This document shows, one piece after another, positions 13,397 through 26,323 of a DNA stretch of 64,000 nucleotides. Under the pieces are notes generated by a model. It had not been told where the DNA came from and ran no database searches. It was given only the letters and a program-made list of their open reading frames with translations. The position numbers were made by a program, and so were the translations under genes. This stretch comes from Breviolum minutum Mf 1.05b.01 (Eukaryota; Sar; Dinophyceae; Suessiales; Symbiodiniaceae), in NCBI GenBank assembly GCA_000507305.1, contig DF239133.1, positions 129,001 to 193,000 on the forward strand. Direction: 5' to 3'. Numbering within the stretch: the stretch's first letter is position 1; the number at the start of each line of letters is the position of its first letter.

Positions 13397-13441
13397 GAAC
13401 TACTTTGATTGGCGTCCGCCCACGAGTGGATCAACGTCCTG
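13397..13441 (+). CDS. Short unassigned exon
   Basis: The exon follows CTGCAG|G and encodes TTLIGVRPRVDQRP before a GT donor at 13442. A second piece at about 13458-13499 (GPLKGFIAMIFLE) then reaches a stop. Together they could be the end of an unrecognised gene. The size and splice pattern match accepted exons nearby. Confidence 0.3.
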
Positions 13442-14089
13442 GTCTTAGCTTTTGAAGGTCCACTCAAAGGCTTCATCGCAATGATTTTTCTCGAGTGAAT
13501 TGGGAGGGGTCCCTGCCAGGTTTCATTTGAAAAACAATTTGGTGACATGCATTCCGCATCAGAGAAGTTCAACATGAGTGATGTTGAAAGATGTATGTGC
13601 TTTCCTTTGAACTTGAACATGTTAGAACATGTTGTGATAGTCACGGTAACAAGTAACAATGTGATCAGGCTGCTTTTCTAAATTGGAGAATCAGAAAATA
13701 TCTTGGACAAGAAAAGCCAGACCAACTTTCACAAACGCACAGTGGGAGCTCATGATGGAACTTATGTTGAGATATGTTTGCAGTGATTGTAACGTAGGCT
13801 TTTAGGTTCGAAATTGACTAAGGACATCGCAAAAGTCAAGGTCATCAGTGGTTCCTGACAAAGTTGGACAGGCTGCTGGATTGTGTTGAAAGTTGAAAGT
13901 ATGCTTTTCGGATTTGGAAAAGACTTTGGGTGGAAAGAAGAAGACATTTTGGAAGTCAACCCAAAGCGAAGCAACACGAAGAAAAAAAGATCGAAAGCAT
14001 ACCTCACCAGACTTCAAACTCAAGGGCTTGATGACTGCGTATGTATACGTATATATATATATATCATACGATATCCCCATGTCAAAAAC

Positions 14090-14140
14090 ATGGGTGGATC
14101 AGCAGCACCAGGCGCAGCTGTATCAGCTTCCAAGGAGCAG
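14090..14140 (+). CDS. Probable first exon with N-myristoylation-like start
   Basis: An ATG opens a 17-codon exon, MGGSAAPGAAVSASKEQ, that ends exactly at a GTGGGT donor. Glycine at position 2 followed by small residues and a serine is the pattern of an N-myristoylation site (inference). The small-residue N terminus is typical of a flexible leader. Downstream candidates on the same strand are an open frame at 14439-14714 (ARRGQFRIESGKYVSDGLKF) and the exon at 15942-16061. They could belong to this gene, but the joins are unproven. Confidence 0.4.
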
Positions 14141-15941
14141 GTGGGTACCAGCTTTTGAAGATTTTGATACCTGGTTCGGCCTGGTTGGTGTCAAGGATTT
14201 GTTATTTTGGGTGTTGTTAATGAGTCAAGGACCAGTTTATCACATGATTCCTAAGGGTTTCATACATACAATCCATGTCAGGATAGACAGTATCTTATGC
14301 GCGCCCTTAGCTGGGTCGAAATTACCTATATATGGTTCTGTACAACGAACCACTGGTGTGTGAGGTATGGCAATAATAGCCTTGTTCGTAGCTAACGTAG
14401 CGGGCATGCAGGGACTCAAAGCATTGAGGAATCATTAGATGACAAGTGGTGGAGCCCGTCGCGGGCAGTTTCGCATTGAAAGTGGCAAATATGTTTCAGA
14501 CGGCTTGAAATTTCCAACTACAAGGACTACCAAGGACTCTATAGATGTTCACGTATTACATCGTTTTACCATCAAAAGCAATAAGAAAGGCAGCATTACT
14601 GAGGGCACATTTTTTCTTCCAAGAAGTGGCACAGTTGCTACAGTTGTTGTTCTTGCGAGAAGATGTGTTGTCCAGGCCGACCACAGGCCAACATTTCTGA
14701 GGCACAGCTTTTGATAAAACCGCCTTCGCCTCCGCCTACGAGTTTAGTGTGCGGTAGCAACTCAAATCTTGCAAAACAATGAGACATGAGAAGATTGAAA
14801 AGTGAACCACAAGTTGATTCCTATTCGAGATTTGAGAAAACATAACATAACTAAAAGTCGATTTCAGAGCGTGGCGCAGCATGGTTTGTCAAAGTCGTAG
14901 ATCGTTCTCTCGATCAGATGGGTAATGTCAATAGCTTTTCCAAAGCTGCAGAAGGCCTGTGCAAATTTGAACCATTCACCTAGATGTTTACATTGTATCA
15001 TACATTTTTACATGTTCATACAGATCCTTTGAATGATGATCGCAACATCCTGACTTTATGACTTTGTTTCGTGCCTGGTTCAGAATTGGCATGTTGGACT
15101 CAGTTGAACCTAACCGATATGAATTTTTTTTGCACGGCTTTGTTCAGCTTTGCGCATTTCCCATCCTCAGTTTAGTGCTTTCTCGTCCTCACCTCTGGGG
15201 CATTTCGCCCAGCTTCACGTGACACTGACTTGAAACTGTGAACTCAAAGATGTGAAGACTGTGGCTCAAATATCATTATATGCACTCAGGATTTGTTTAA
15301 TGAAATGTCTAGATAACAACGGGTGTTTCGGGTTTTTTGGAGTAGGGATTTTATTCATATCCGATGGACCACGGAGAGCAATTTAGTGTGATATGTGATG
15401 ATATATTAGTATGTGCCTCTGCAAGGATGAATACGGGTGTAGACGATGCTAAGGGCACTTGTTTGTGTTCAAGTGTGTTGATCACAAATCTGAAGATTCA
15501 ACATAAAACTCATTGTAGGGAGTGCCTTTGCTACAGGTCATTTACGGCGAAGAGTCCATATTGAATGCCTCCTTTTTTTTGGTGAAGCTGGCGTGAAAGA
15601 TCCCACGACTTGGGGATACTGGCCCAGCCAAGCTGGTAGCCCAAAAAAGGAAAGCTTTGAAAACATGTTGAAAAATTGCAAGAGTGATTTCACATGATTT
15701 CAGTACAATGTAGTCACACTGAATCAAGTAATAATCTTGTTCGACTTGTCACTGCGATCTGTTTTTGGTTTGGGTGCTTTGTTTGGCGTTGCTATGACAA
15801 GTTTCGTTCTTGCACCCCTTCATTGAACATTTGTTGATCTCATATTATCTCTTATGACGTATTTTGTGCACTCCAAAGTTCTTAGAGATTCTTATATAAT
15901 GTTTTTTTTGCACACTCTAGTCACTTGAAGGAAGTCCCCAT

Positions 15942-16061
15942 ATGGTTCATCCATCCGGTCTTCGACAGCAGCCCAAGTTTAGAGATTACTCGGCCTCGCA
16001 CCATCTCGCGCCCATCTTTTTTGGTGTCGCGATGATCGGAACTCAATCTCAGGCAGCGAGG
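15942..16061 (+). CDS. Unassigned exon, 40 codons, before TBCB
   Basis: The frame is open from an ATG (MVHPSGLRQQPKFRDYSASH, then a hydrophobic stretch APIFFGVAMIG and TQSQAAR) to a GT donor at 16062 in phase 0. It lies just upstream of tubulin-folding cofactor B. It is either the last recognisable exon of the preceding gene or, less likely, part of a longer TBCB leader, since both would join in phase 0. No family is recognised. Confidence 0.4.
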
Positions 16062-16303
16062 GTTATGTCAACTTCATCCCTACCACTTTCAGGTTTCAGG
16101 TGGAATTCTTGGAGGGTTCAAACATATTATTTGACCATTTGATTTTGAGTTAATTTTGATCAGATCTTTTGGTCGTATCGATTTTCAATAAACACCTTGG
16201 AGGGTGATCCATATCAGGATTGGCCAACGGTGCATCAGTGCCTCGACTTAAACTCAAGTGAGTTGGATGGAGAATATTATGATGTTTTATGAGTAATCCT
16301 ATA

Positions 16304-19300
16304 ATGGACTCAGAGAAGTCCCCCGCAACGGATTCTTTTGAACAAGTCGACTGCGTTTTGATGTGGCTCTGACGTTGAGGTCAGCTGAGATGCAGGCGTT
16401 GAGAGATTATGTCACAGCAGCGGATGGCTACAGATATGCCAACCAAGTTTCTCGGTTTGAAATCATGGAGAGTTGAGGGTTAGATTGGCGCAGGAGCAAA
16501 GTGAGCAAAGATAAAGACATTAGCGCATGCTTTTCGAATCCAGAATTGCATCATTAGAGCATTGCTATTCCCCGACTTTCATGAGAGGCTGCGAGCACAC
16601 TGCGGCTGGACGCCACACACTCCAACCTCATCCAGAGATGGCATGACCTTGTGTTTGACAGTAACATGACTGTACGGGCACTCAGTTCGGCGAAAGATAT
16701 ATGGGACAGCTGGGATCATGTTTGAACCATCATAGTATATCAATGTACACCATGTCATTTGTATCTAAAGACGCTTGAAACATGCTGATGATGATGATGA
16801 TGACGACGACGACGACGACGACGATGATGATGATGATGATGATGATGATATTTGATTCTGTCCATTCGATCACATGAATTGCAGGAGCCTTTCAATGTTG
16901 TTTGAAGCTTCCGGACGACAGGAATCAATATCACTCAATATCATTGGCACAAAAGACATCATTCTATTTAGATTGAAACGTAGATGAATCAAACTGATCT
17001 AACTTGTCAACAAACTATGACAAAAACACAAGTTCACTGTGTTCGTAGAGCTTTTTTTTGTTTCGCGGTGAAGGTTGGAAGAGTCAAAGAGAAGTTCGGG
17101 ACCTGAGAATGACAGTGTTACATGTTTTCCAACACCTTGGTGGTTGTGCTCAAGTTTCATTTGTTGCCGCAAAACGAACATTACATGTGAGGCTTCTCAT
17201 CTCACCATTGAGAGTGGAGAGGGTTGTTTTAGGTTTTGTTGTTGGTATTTGAAGCTCAATAGACTCCCCAAGCACATCACCGATTTTAATGAGTTATTGC
17301 GGCCCAGCCTATGTTGGGATTGTACATTTCAGGTTGTACTTCCATGGTGGAACTCCAGCAGAACATCAGGAACTCTACTTGAGACGAGGAGGTGGTGACA
17401 CTCTTTTTCTTTGGGATGACTCTTGCTATCAACTAATCGTTGAAGTTATATGCCAACTTGAGTTTGGAGAGTACACAGAAGTGGATTATGGAAAGAATCA
17501 GAGGCCATCAGAGACCATCAGTACAGAAACGGCTTCACAAATACAGATTCTTTTCCAAGAAGTAACAAGATGAAGGAAACACATCCCAGAGCTTTAGTGA
17601 GTTGTCAGGAACAAAATCACCATGATATTATAATCACGATAATCAATTGTCATATTTTGAGCCAATTTTCCAAAATCCGAGATTTCCGAGTTTGAATTTT
17701 GGATTCGGGGTTTGGGATTGGTTTAGAGTTTAGTCTCCGTTCTTCAGCAAGCCCAAATGGGGCAGTTTGGAATTCGGGTTGGCGGAACTGAGACTTGACA
17801 GTGGGAATGAACCATCCATGTGGAACCTGCTTAAGCTCAGCCAAGGAAAAGAAAACGCTAGGAGACTATGGTGTCAAGCCAGAACCCAAGACTTGTGACA
17901 TCCTTTAATTGTCAGATTTGTTTGGACCTACCCTCTGATTTCACTTACTTGTGTGATGCACAAATTCTCAGGAATGGAATGGAGCTCCATATCAAGGCGC
18001 TTCCAAACACGTTTGTTGAATTTGAAGACGTTTGACACAATTAACATTTCCATTGTTTTTTTCTCAGCTGTTGCTCTTCTCAGTTTTGAAGTTTTGTTCA
18101 AAGTCAAAACTCAGTTTCCATGTCACATGTAGCATTCTGTTTGGGATTTGCGACAGGATACCAATCCCTATTCACTGTCAGCCAACGGAGGATTGGAAGA
18201 TGTGAGTCAGGCACGAGCTGCACGATGCCAGCGTTGGAGTTGGAAAATTGTGGTTTTTCAGCACAGAAAGCAACACAAAACAGGATGGTGTTGTGATGCT
18301 TCATTGATTCCGGTATGCAGAAGTTGCTTCATTTGGAAGGTTCAGAAGTACATCATGGCAGATGAGGACCCTTTTGACCTCTTAAGGTTGATGCCAGCAA
18401 CTTGTGGGGATTTGTATTTCGACAAACCTGGTAGGACTACGACAAACTGGAAAACAGTGTTCGAGCAGTCAAGCGCAGAGAGAAAGAGAAGGCTGTTCGG
18501 ATGAGTCACCGGATCACATTTGCCTGAGAGATTTTGTGGTTTGTTTGTCAATTTTGTTCCTTCTCCTGATGTAACTTTGCTTTGCAAAGCCTGTTTCGGG
18601 GTGGTGTGCAAGTGTGCAAAATGCATCGAAATGTCAGAATTCGATGTTGCAGATTGCAGATGTGTATTTTTTTTACCTTCTCGGCCACGTCGTTTTCCCA
18701 CGCCTTCCAGGCAGCAGCGGAACTTGCTGCTCGGATAGCTGCTGGAGAGGTCAGTTGTTATACGGACTTGAGAAGTAGTGAGTGGCACTTCTGACATTTG
18801 TGAAGGTCATCGAGGAGGAACCTAGTGAGAGCGTAGAGGAGGTGTGACTGGCAGAAGTTGTTGTTCTTTGGCTACGGAAGTGATTAACCAGCGATGATGT
18901 GGAGGTTTGGGATGTTGGTATAGAATCGAACATCATGGGGAGATTTCAAACCAACATCCCAAAGCGGAGAAGTTATTTGAGGAGCTATTTTCAAAGTGAA
19001 ACTTGCTTCAGTGAAACCTTGTCCAGGTCTCTGCTAGAGTACCATTGGGCAGCCGATGCCAGGTGGGGGATCACATTTGCTGTTAAAACGATCAAAACTG
19101 GAGAAGTGATTTTCAATGACGACCTGTTCCTAGCCCCTTCCACAGGTACACCCTGGTGGTCGCCGTGGGGAGGTAGCCTTTGTTGGTAGCGTTCGAGGTG
19201 CCAAGGCAAGGTGAGCTGCAAGAGGATGCAAAAGGAGGAATTGGAGATGTATTTTTGGGGGGACTTGCTGCTCCTTGTTGCATTTTGATGCATTTTGTTG

Positions 19301-20150
19301 CTTATTTTCTTATAATCTTGGCTTGTGGAAAAGCACGATGTGTTTCCATGTTTTGACAATACCATGTTCATACCTACCGATATGGTTTCTCTGGAAGAAA
19401 CGTTTGAAAGGCTTGTTTCTTGTAGCAAGATGTGTCACAGCGTCCCAAGACATGCTTGTGTTCGACCCTGCAGGGCGTTTGGATTGGTATTGGCTTAGAT
19501 GAGCCACAAGGCAGGGAAGAAATCAAGCACCAGAAAGTGAAGGGGTTTCAAACTGTTTTAAAATAACATGTATCCTCCGTATCCTCTTTGTGTTGTGTTT
19601 CACGTGTTTTCACGTGTTTTTGTCTTTCACAGCTTTCACTTCTCGACTCCAAGTTGAAGGCAACAACGATGGCACAAAGGCTGGAGAACATTACTTCGAC
19701 TGCAAGGGAGACAAATATGGCTGCTTTGTTCGCCCTGACAATGCATCCTGGCGGCATGTAGAACTGGAATGAGGCTGGAAGCATTTTTTTGGTTGGAAAG
19801 ATGATTTGATACAGATGGGCTGTTGTTTTTGTTGTGCTTTGGCCACATTTGTGTTGCTCACACCCAGAGGATCATGGTAGACGAATAGAGTGCCTCCCTA
19901 AGAATAGACCCTACAAGTGATGATTTGCAAAAGGATGGAAAACCCATCATCGCCAGTTCTGCAATTTTTGAAGTAATGCGTGCATTTTGACTGTATCACA
20001 TTTCACGCGTTTTTGTATCTTTTGTTACAATATGATAATATGCATCATTCAACATCGTGTTTTTTGTTGTCCGAAGAAACCGCCGATTTCGAGGTTGAAG
20101 TGGGCGATTTCCCAGAGTTGGATCCCTTTGCATCCGACGAAGAGTTTTAG
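16304..20150 (+). CDS. TBCB: Tubulin-folding cofactor B (TBCB), complete from the UBL domain to the stop
   Basis: TBCB helps fold alpha-tubulin before dimer assembly in the cytoplasm. Exons: tentative 16304-16345 (MDSEKSPATDSFEQ), then 16588-16671, 17074-17093, 17333-17417, 17846-17877, 17972-17996, 18157-18201, 18340-18366, 18435-18491, 18711-18749, 19027-19062, 19146-19205, 19474-19510, 19660-19742, 20094-20150. The first six main exons give the ubiquitin-like domain (RLDATHSNLIQRW, KEKLYFHGGTPAEHQELYL, LGDYGVKNGMELHIKD). The middle exons give the linker helix (YDKLENSVRAVKRREKEK). The last give the CAP-Gly domain (PLGSRCQVHPGGRRGEVAFV, GVWIGIGLDEPQG, NNDGTKAGEHYFDC, YGCFVRPDN). The tail VEVGDFPELDPF plus an acidic end is the family's C terminus. 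Phases close at all joins. The family fixes the frame, so the donors are informative: GT, GC and GA all occur, and every acceptor is AG|G. The first exon is the only weak point. Confidence 0.93.
16787..16850. repeat. Compound (GAT)n(GAC)n(GAT)n microsatellite
   Basis: Trinucleotide repeats GAT, then GAC, then GAT again lie in a TBCB intron. The block of GAC inside GAT suggests a substitution spread by slippage. Confidence 0.9.
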
Positions 20151-20458
20151 CAAGAAAAAGTGTGAAACAAATTTGAACATCTTATGCATGATGATCCGAA
20201 CATGTAAATCATCGTAGATTTTGATGTGAAAAAATTGGAAAAAAGCTTTCTGCAGTGGGCACATTTTTTTGATCTTTGGAACTGAATTCTGGTACCACAT
20301 AGGACAGCCCACGCGCATATTCATCAAGCCCTGTTTGTCCAAGACTTCGCAACTCGCAACTACTCCAGTCAACATTGCATGCTTGACAGGCTTGCCCAAA
20401 TCGGAAAAGCCTGTCACTGATAATGCTGCAATCATTTGCAGTGCCTTCCTAAGTGAAG

Positions 20459-23400
20459 GTGAAGTTTCCCACAAAGTGCCAAGACATATCAAAAGCGAAA
20501 TACTTTGTGACTGCGCAGACAGAAGTCACAGAGTGGGTTGCCTCCCTGGTTCATCCGCTTTCCAGCCGAGAAAAAAGACCTGGCGATATAACGCCTGTTG
20601 GCTGCGATTTGATTCAGGTCAAGTTTGAATGCGAAGATATGCGGAGTATGTGCAGTCAATGAGTTTTGATTTGCCATCGGACATGCAGCCTTCCAGATGA
20701 CCGGGACTGGCAGGATGAATTACGATGAATCAAGATTGTCAAGGTGCATCTGAGTCGACTTTTAGAAAAACATCTAAAGTTCAGCAAGGGAGGAATCTCA
20801 TCCTCTGGCTCAAATTTGGGGTGCCAGTTTGCAACAAAATTGGAACCATACTATCTATCTATAAGTGACTCCAAGCATGCATTGGGTGTTTGGCACATTT
20901 TGAGGCACAAATTCTGATCACTTTTGAATCCACCTTTGATTCTTGTATTTGAATTTGATATGTTTGTGATGTTGTTTTAAATGTGATTTGAAGAGAAGTT
21001 CCGTGCATTGGTTCGTTGAGCTGCGGGATTTTTTGAGTTCAAGTCAATGCGTTTGGCACGAGCTCTTCGAACCATGTCCAATCGAGACCTGTTTCTTGGC
21101 TGACATGTTTTTTTTCGGGTGACGCTTTTTTGGATGTCTCTTGTGTTCCTAAGCAATCATCTAATACCATTCACACATTGTTCATAGCATACATTTTCCA
21201 GAGCTTCCTTCCCGATGTGGCACGAATTGAGGAATTCACCGCTGTCACATGGAGGGGTTGTTCTTTTTCAAGAAGCTTTCGGCCGTTGACCTTCCACAGG
21301 TTCTTTTGTGCCGCAACGGAGCATGGACAAGAGCGTCCAGACTTGCCGTTGTGGGGGTTAAGACCCGAGGTGTCCGATGATTCCAGTGGGAAAAGAGGTA
21401 GAAACACGGTTTCTGGAGGGTTGAGATGCAGATGGATGTGTGAAACATTGTCAAATTATGTTACATCAATATGATTGTATGATTATGTATGATGTATGAT
21501 TGTTGATTACGCATATTCATTTTATGTGCATGTGTGCATTGCCACCGGATGTACTGCAATTCAGAGTATGCTATGGTGATACAGCGTACTGCAATGCTAT
21601 GCCATGCGATATCAAACCATATCAAACCATGTGAGTACATGCTTTAAAAAAAAGGCATCCCAATATATCCCAACATATTTCCTGTATCCCAATGTGTCTC
21701 TTCCCAAGTAGCTATGAGTTTTTCTCTTTAGCTTCAACCTTTATTTGTATTTGGAGTTCTTGTTTAAAGCATGCCGCACGAGGGTTTGCCAGTCAGTGAA
21801 GAACTTTTCAGAGCACTGAAGTGATTTGAGGTGCCTCCAGAGAAAGCCTTTCCATTGCACTCCTCTGCACCTGCAGAAGCCCTTTGGACAGAGAATCGAC
21901 AGAGAAACCAACAAAATCTATTACTTAATAAGCATCAAAAATCCATAAAAATCAAATCTTGTTCGAAAACGCTTCGACGTCGAACAAGTCTTGTTGTTGT
22001 GGTTGGAAATCTTCGATTGAAATTTGAGGTCAAAGTGCATGAGATTAAAGGCCTCAATGGTGGCTTCCAACTTTTGAACTTGATGAGTTCACAAGAATGT
22101 GAAGTGACTTGGGTCCAGTTGGTATAGGTGTTTGTTTTGAAAATCATATGATATGTTTCTGTCCTTTTTGGAAGAGTTACCTCTATTTTCTTAAGCCAAG
22201 CTTGTCAAGGCTTGTCATTTTTGCATTATCAATTCCAAATGATTTAGTCGGAGTTGGATTTGTTTAGCTAAAATCCAATCATTCGTTTGTTTGTCTCTAG
22301 TCTATGATTATATTATATAGTGCGTTTGTATATACATGACATACATATATTTTCCAGGTATTTTCTGTGTCTTATCTGGAGTAATGTCTAAGGCCTTTGT
22401 GAAAGTCTTAGATGATTTGGGCTTTCACACAGATGCTGTGCTTTGGCTTCGGACTTGTGCACTGAGAGTTGGGGACACATTCGGATCACCTTCGGACCAT
22501 GGAAAGTGACAACATGACAAGTGGCGGAAGTTGTGAGTGTTGAAAATCCTTCCAAGCTTGTGCAAACGAAAAATGATGGCGTTGGCTTGAGCAGCCGAGG
22601 CTGTTTCTTTGCCCTATTCTTTCAGGCACATGACAAACTGTAATTTGTGCGTGCCGGAGTTTGTTGATGAGACACTCTTCAAGCGTTACCTGGCAAATTG
22701 GTGAGTTTTCAGAATTTTCCCCAGTTTCCAGTGCTCATATGTGCAAATTATTTATCTTGAAGGTAGAGAATTGAGGCAACACAAGTTGTGAATCAAATAT
22801 TGCCAGTTGGCTATGTCTGAAACTTAGGGTGCAACTGTTAAATTCACACAAAATTGTATCCACATTTAGTAAACTTGGTACTCCATCCATTTTCGAGGTC
22901 AATGACTTTGGGTCTCAGTTGAACTGATTTGCATTGCATCAAGCGAGGTTGTGAACACCTTTTGCCTTCTATCGCTGGCTGTAAAGCGCTTGGCTTAAAT
23001 GCAAAGTTCAGATGCTACAGATTCTCGAAGCAATTCAAAATTTTGTAAGTACTTAGGTTGTTTTCTTAAGCTACTTGATAGACGGAATGCCCTTCACATC
23101 ATTTTGTCCACTCCAACATTGCCTAACATGGCCTTTGTTTGGAAGACAAATCAAATCACCACAACTCATCAAAACAACCTATCAGGAGATCACACTTGAT
23201 TTTTTTTCATTCCGTTTGATTTCATTTCCACAGTGGACCGCAGTGGGCTTTCCCGAGGATACCAACAAGGTGATTACTTCAAACCACATACTGATGGATC
23301 TTGGAGCGGCTCACGAATCACCTCTAAAGGCTTTCAAAGTGATGCCTATGGGGATCGACACAGCCAATTGACATTTCTCATTTTGCTGACAGATTCTTGA

Positions 23401-24710
23401 CTTGGGAAAAATGGCGAGAGGTCTAGGGAACTGTTGGTATAGTTGAAATGTGTTTATAGGGATTTGGAGATGCCAGCATGTTCCTATAACCACATTTTGA
23501 GCTAAATATATGGGATGGTTCGAAAGCACTGACCGCCAAATCCGCCCAAAATTGTTTGGTGAGCAACTGACGATCATGCTTCAGAGTATGTGAGTGTTGA
23601 TCTGATTGATTTTGACATTCATACATTTACCTGGCAATTTAAAGATGCAACTTGTTTGAAGAATCAGCAATATTAGGGTTTTGAACTCCATTCTCACTTG
23701 CAGTCAGATTTTGAGAAACAATAAGAGTCTGAATTTCAACCAGCTGAGGATGATTATGAAGGTGGCTGCACTCGATTCTTGGTTGAGCCTTGCCTAAATA
23801 TGTGTAGAGAACCACGATGTGGTGTGTGACAGTTGGTGATTGAAATCACTTGAATTCACGAGCTAAATCAGTTCTGGGCAAGACTCTGCAAAGTCGAGAC
23901 CCGCTGAGGGTGAGAACGAAGAGGATTCCGTAGCAGTGCAACTGAGCTGCAAACGTCGAGACCAAAAAATTTGGCATTCCATTGGACATTTCTGAGTCTT
24001 TAGATCCGAAGCTCAAGGATTTTACCCTCTAGACTCTAGACCAAGATAACGATGGACATTCGCCTTATCCCAAAAGGAAATGTATGTTCAAAGTTGATTT
24101 TTTAGCCAGCTATGTTGGCAGTATTGGAAGAGTACCTCCAATTTTGGTCGACAGTACCTGCATTCTTATGCTGAGGCGCACGCCCAAAGGTGGTGTTTTG
24201 TACCTTGGAAAATGATTTGAAGATGTCAAACCTGATCACTAAACTCAAGAGAAACACCATCCAGTCTATATTGCCTGATGTTCTTTATATTGGTTTCTGT
24301 TTCAGGTTGCAAGCCTGTTTTTTCTATTTCCGTCTAACTTGAGGTGTATTCAAGTCTACACCAAGTTAGTTCAGGAGTTTGGTTTGGTGATACTTTCAGC
24401 GCTGAGGTGCTTCCCACATGGTCATCACCCAGATTCCCCATTGCATGAGGGTTCTGAAATCTTTGCAGGAGTAACTTGGATGGTGGAAGTCAAACAAACA
24501 GATACACTGAGTTGGTAAGTTGGTTGTTGGTTTCTGATAAAGGCATCAATTCTTTGATCATTGAGTTTTCAATGATTGCTTCTGTGGCAGTTGCAATGAG
24601 TGTTGCAGAACTCATTGAGATTGCTGGAGGTCAAATACATTGTTCGTACAGAAGTGCTTTATCCATTGGCAGCCATGAAAATTGCCCAATTTCATTATTG
24701 AGAAAAGATA
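20459..24710 (+). CDS. Unassigned + strand gene or genes before the block boundary
   Basis: The clearest exons are 20459-20617 (VKFPTKCQDISKAKYFVTAQ, 53 codons, GT donor) and 21255-21369 (GLFFFKKLSAVDLPQVLLCR, 38 codons, GT donor). Weaker ones are about 22384-22506 (ATG start, MSKAFVKVLDDLGFHTDAVL), 22629-22702 (TNCNLCVPEFVDETLFKRYL), 23235-23270 (WTAVGFPEDTNK) and 24471-24518 (VTWMVEVKQTDTLSW). All share strand and splice style with TBCB upstream. I recognise no domain. There may be two genes, with a start near 22384. The last exon-like sequence is about 24.7 kb, just before the sequence turns A/T-only. Confidence 0.4.
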
Positions 24711-25480
24711 ATTTTTAATATAAAGATAAGTATCATCATTCAATATAATCTCCAAAAAAAATTAGTTTCAATATTTCTGAATTATAAATATATTTTAAGC
24801 TTTAAAATATATAGATATTATTAAGATAAATTTTATCAATCTTATATAATATTTTGTTGTTTTCAATATTTAAATAATAATATATATTTTTTTATTAATT
24901 GCAAATAATGAATTTTGATTTTAAAAAATAATAAAATTTTAAATATATATATATATAAATTAAAATAAAAATATTAAAATAATATAATTTTATTTTAAAA
25001 AAAAATATTAATAATATATATATATGATTATTTTTTTAAAAAAAATATATTATTTATCATTTTCTATAATAATTAATTNNNNNNNNNNNNNNNNNNNNNN
25101 NNNNNNNNNNNNNNNNNNNNNNNNNNNNNNNNNNNNNNNNNNNNNNNNNNNNNNNNNNTATTATTATATATTTTGTTTTAAATAATTAATTATATATATA
25201 TAATAAATATAAATATATATATCAAAAAAAATAAAAACCAAATTTTATCCATTAATAATAATACATTTTTTAAATAAATCATTTTAAAAATTATTTTTTA
25301 TTTAATTTTAAGTTTCCAAAATATATTTATTTTTAGAAAATACCGAATTTGATTTTTATAAATATTTAAGATTTATCCAAATAATTATAAATATAATATT
25401 ATTAGTTAGGTGCAAATAATATAATTATAGTGAATTTGGTTGTTTTATTTTATGTAGTAATATTTTTTAGAATGTTTTTA
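24711..25480. other. Extremely A/T-rich segment at the convergent block boundary
   Basis: For roughly 770 bases the sequence is almost only A and T, with long A and T runs and TATATA tracts. The flanks have normal mixed composition. The change is abrupt on the left (about 24,711) and more gradual on the right. It sits between the last + strand exons and the first - strand exons. Confidence 0.85.
25079..25158. other. Assembly gap, 80 N
   Basis: A run of 80 undetermined bases lies inside the A/T-rich segment. True length and content are unknown. Low-complexity sequence probably broke the assembly here. Confidence 0.99.
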
Positions 25481-26323
25481 AAAATTCAAGTTCAAATGGA
25501 TCTTCAGGATCGTCCTCGGAAAATCGTATCATGAATATTTCTGACCTTGAAGATTGATTGTAGCAATTTATATTATATTTTTCCCTTTTTGGGCATATCC
25601 AATGACTATAAATATGAGTCATTGCTTTTTTGAGTCTATATAGAGGGAACTCGCAGATTCTGGGGATGGGAGCTTGGATACAGCAATAAATCAGATTGGA
25701 TTTTCCATGATTTTCCATTTTCATTACATGTCCTTATGAATCTCCATTTTCCATTTCTTCCAAATGCTTCCATCATTTTGGTCTGAAGTTGGCCCAAATT
25801 TCGCCATCCCAAAAGTCAAAAATGGAAGGTATCAAGATGTATCACGCAGCCAACATCTAATTACAATCAAATTACTTCACCAACCTGGAAAATCTTCAAA
25901 TACGGGCAATGCCCTACACTAATATACACAAACTCCATCAAACAGGCTTTAGGGTGCTTTGTGAGGTTATCGTCGAGCCTGCCTCTATAAAATTCACCCA
26001 AAAGGCTTGCTGCACCTGATGTACGCAAAGGTCGCCGCGGGGCACACAGCCCAAGGCAGCTCCTACCTAGGTCCATGGGGGTTTCATCAGAATCTGTTTA
26101 CCACCTGTTGAAGGAAGTTTCAGAAATTGGAAGCAGATTCTTCATTTTGAGACATCAATGAGTTGTTCATTCTTGTAGGGATCGCAAGAGATCGTCTCTA
26201 CTCTACATGTTAATTGGTAGTTGAATACAAAGTGCGGCGTATGGGTTGTCTTGGTTCGTAGATGCAGCTGTCATTTTTTCCAGACATCGAATCTTAGAAG
26301 AGGATAAACATGAAAAATCAACA

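Noticed and set aside
20269..20628. + frame of 119 codons overlapping the accepted exon at 20459
   Set aside because: Its downstream half conflicts with the more convincing frame VKFPTKCQDISKAKYFVTAQ. Its first half (LTGLPKSEKPVTDNAA) may be real, but the two cannot both be coding without an intron.
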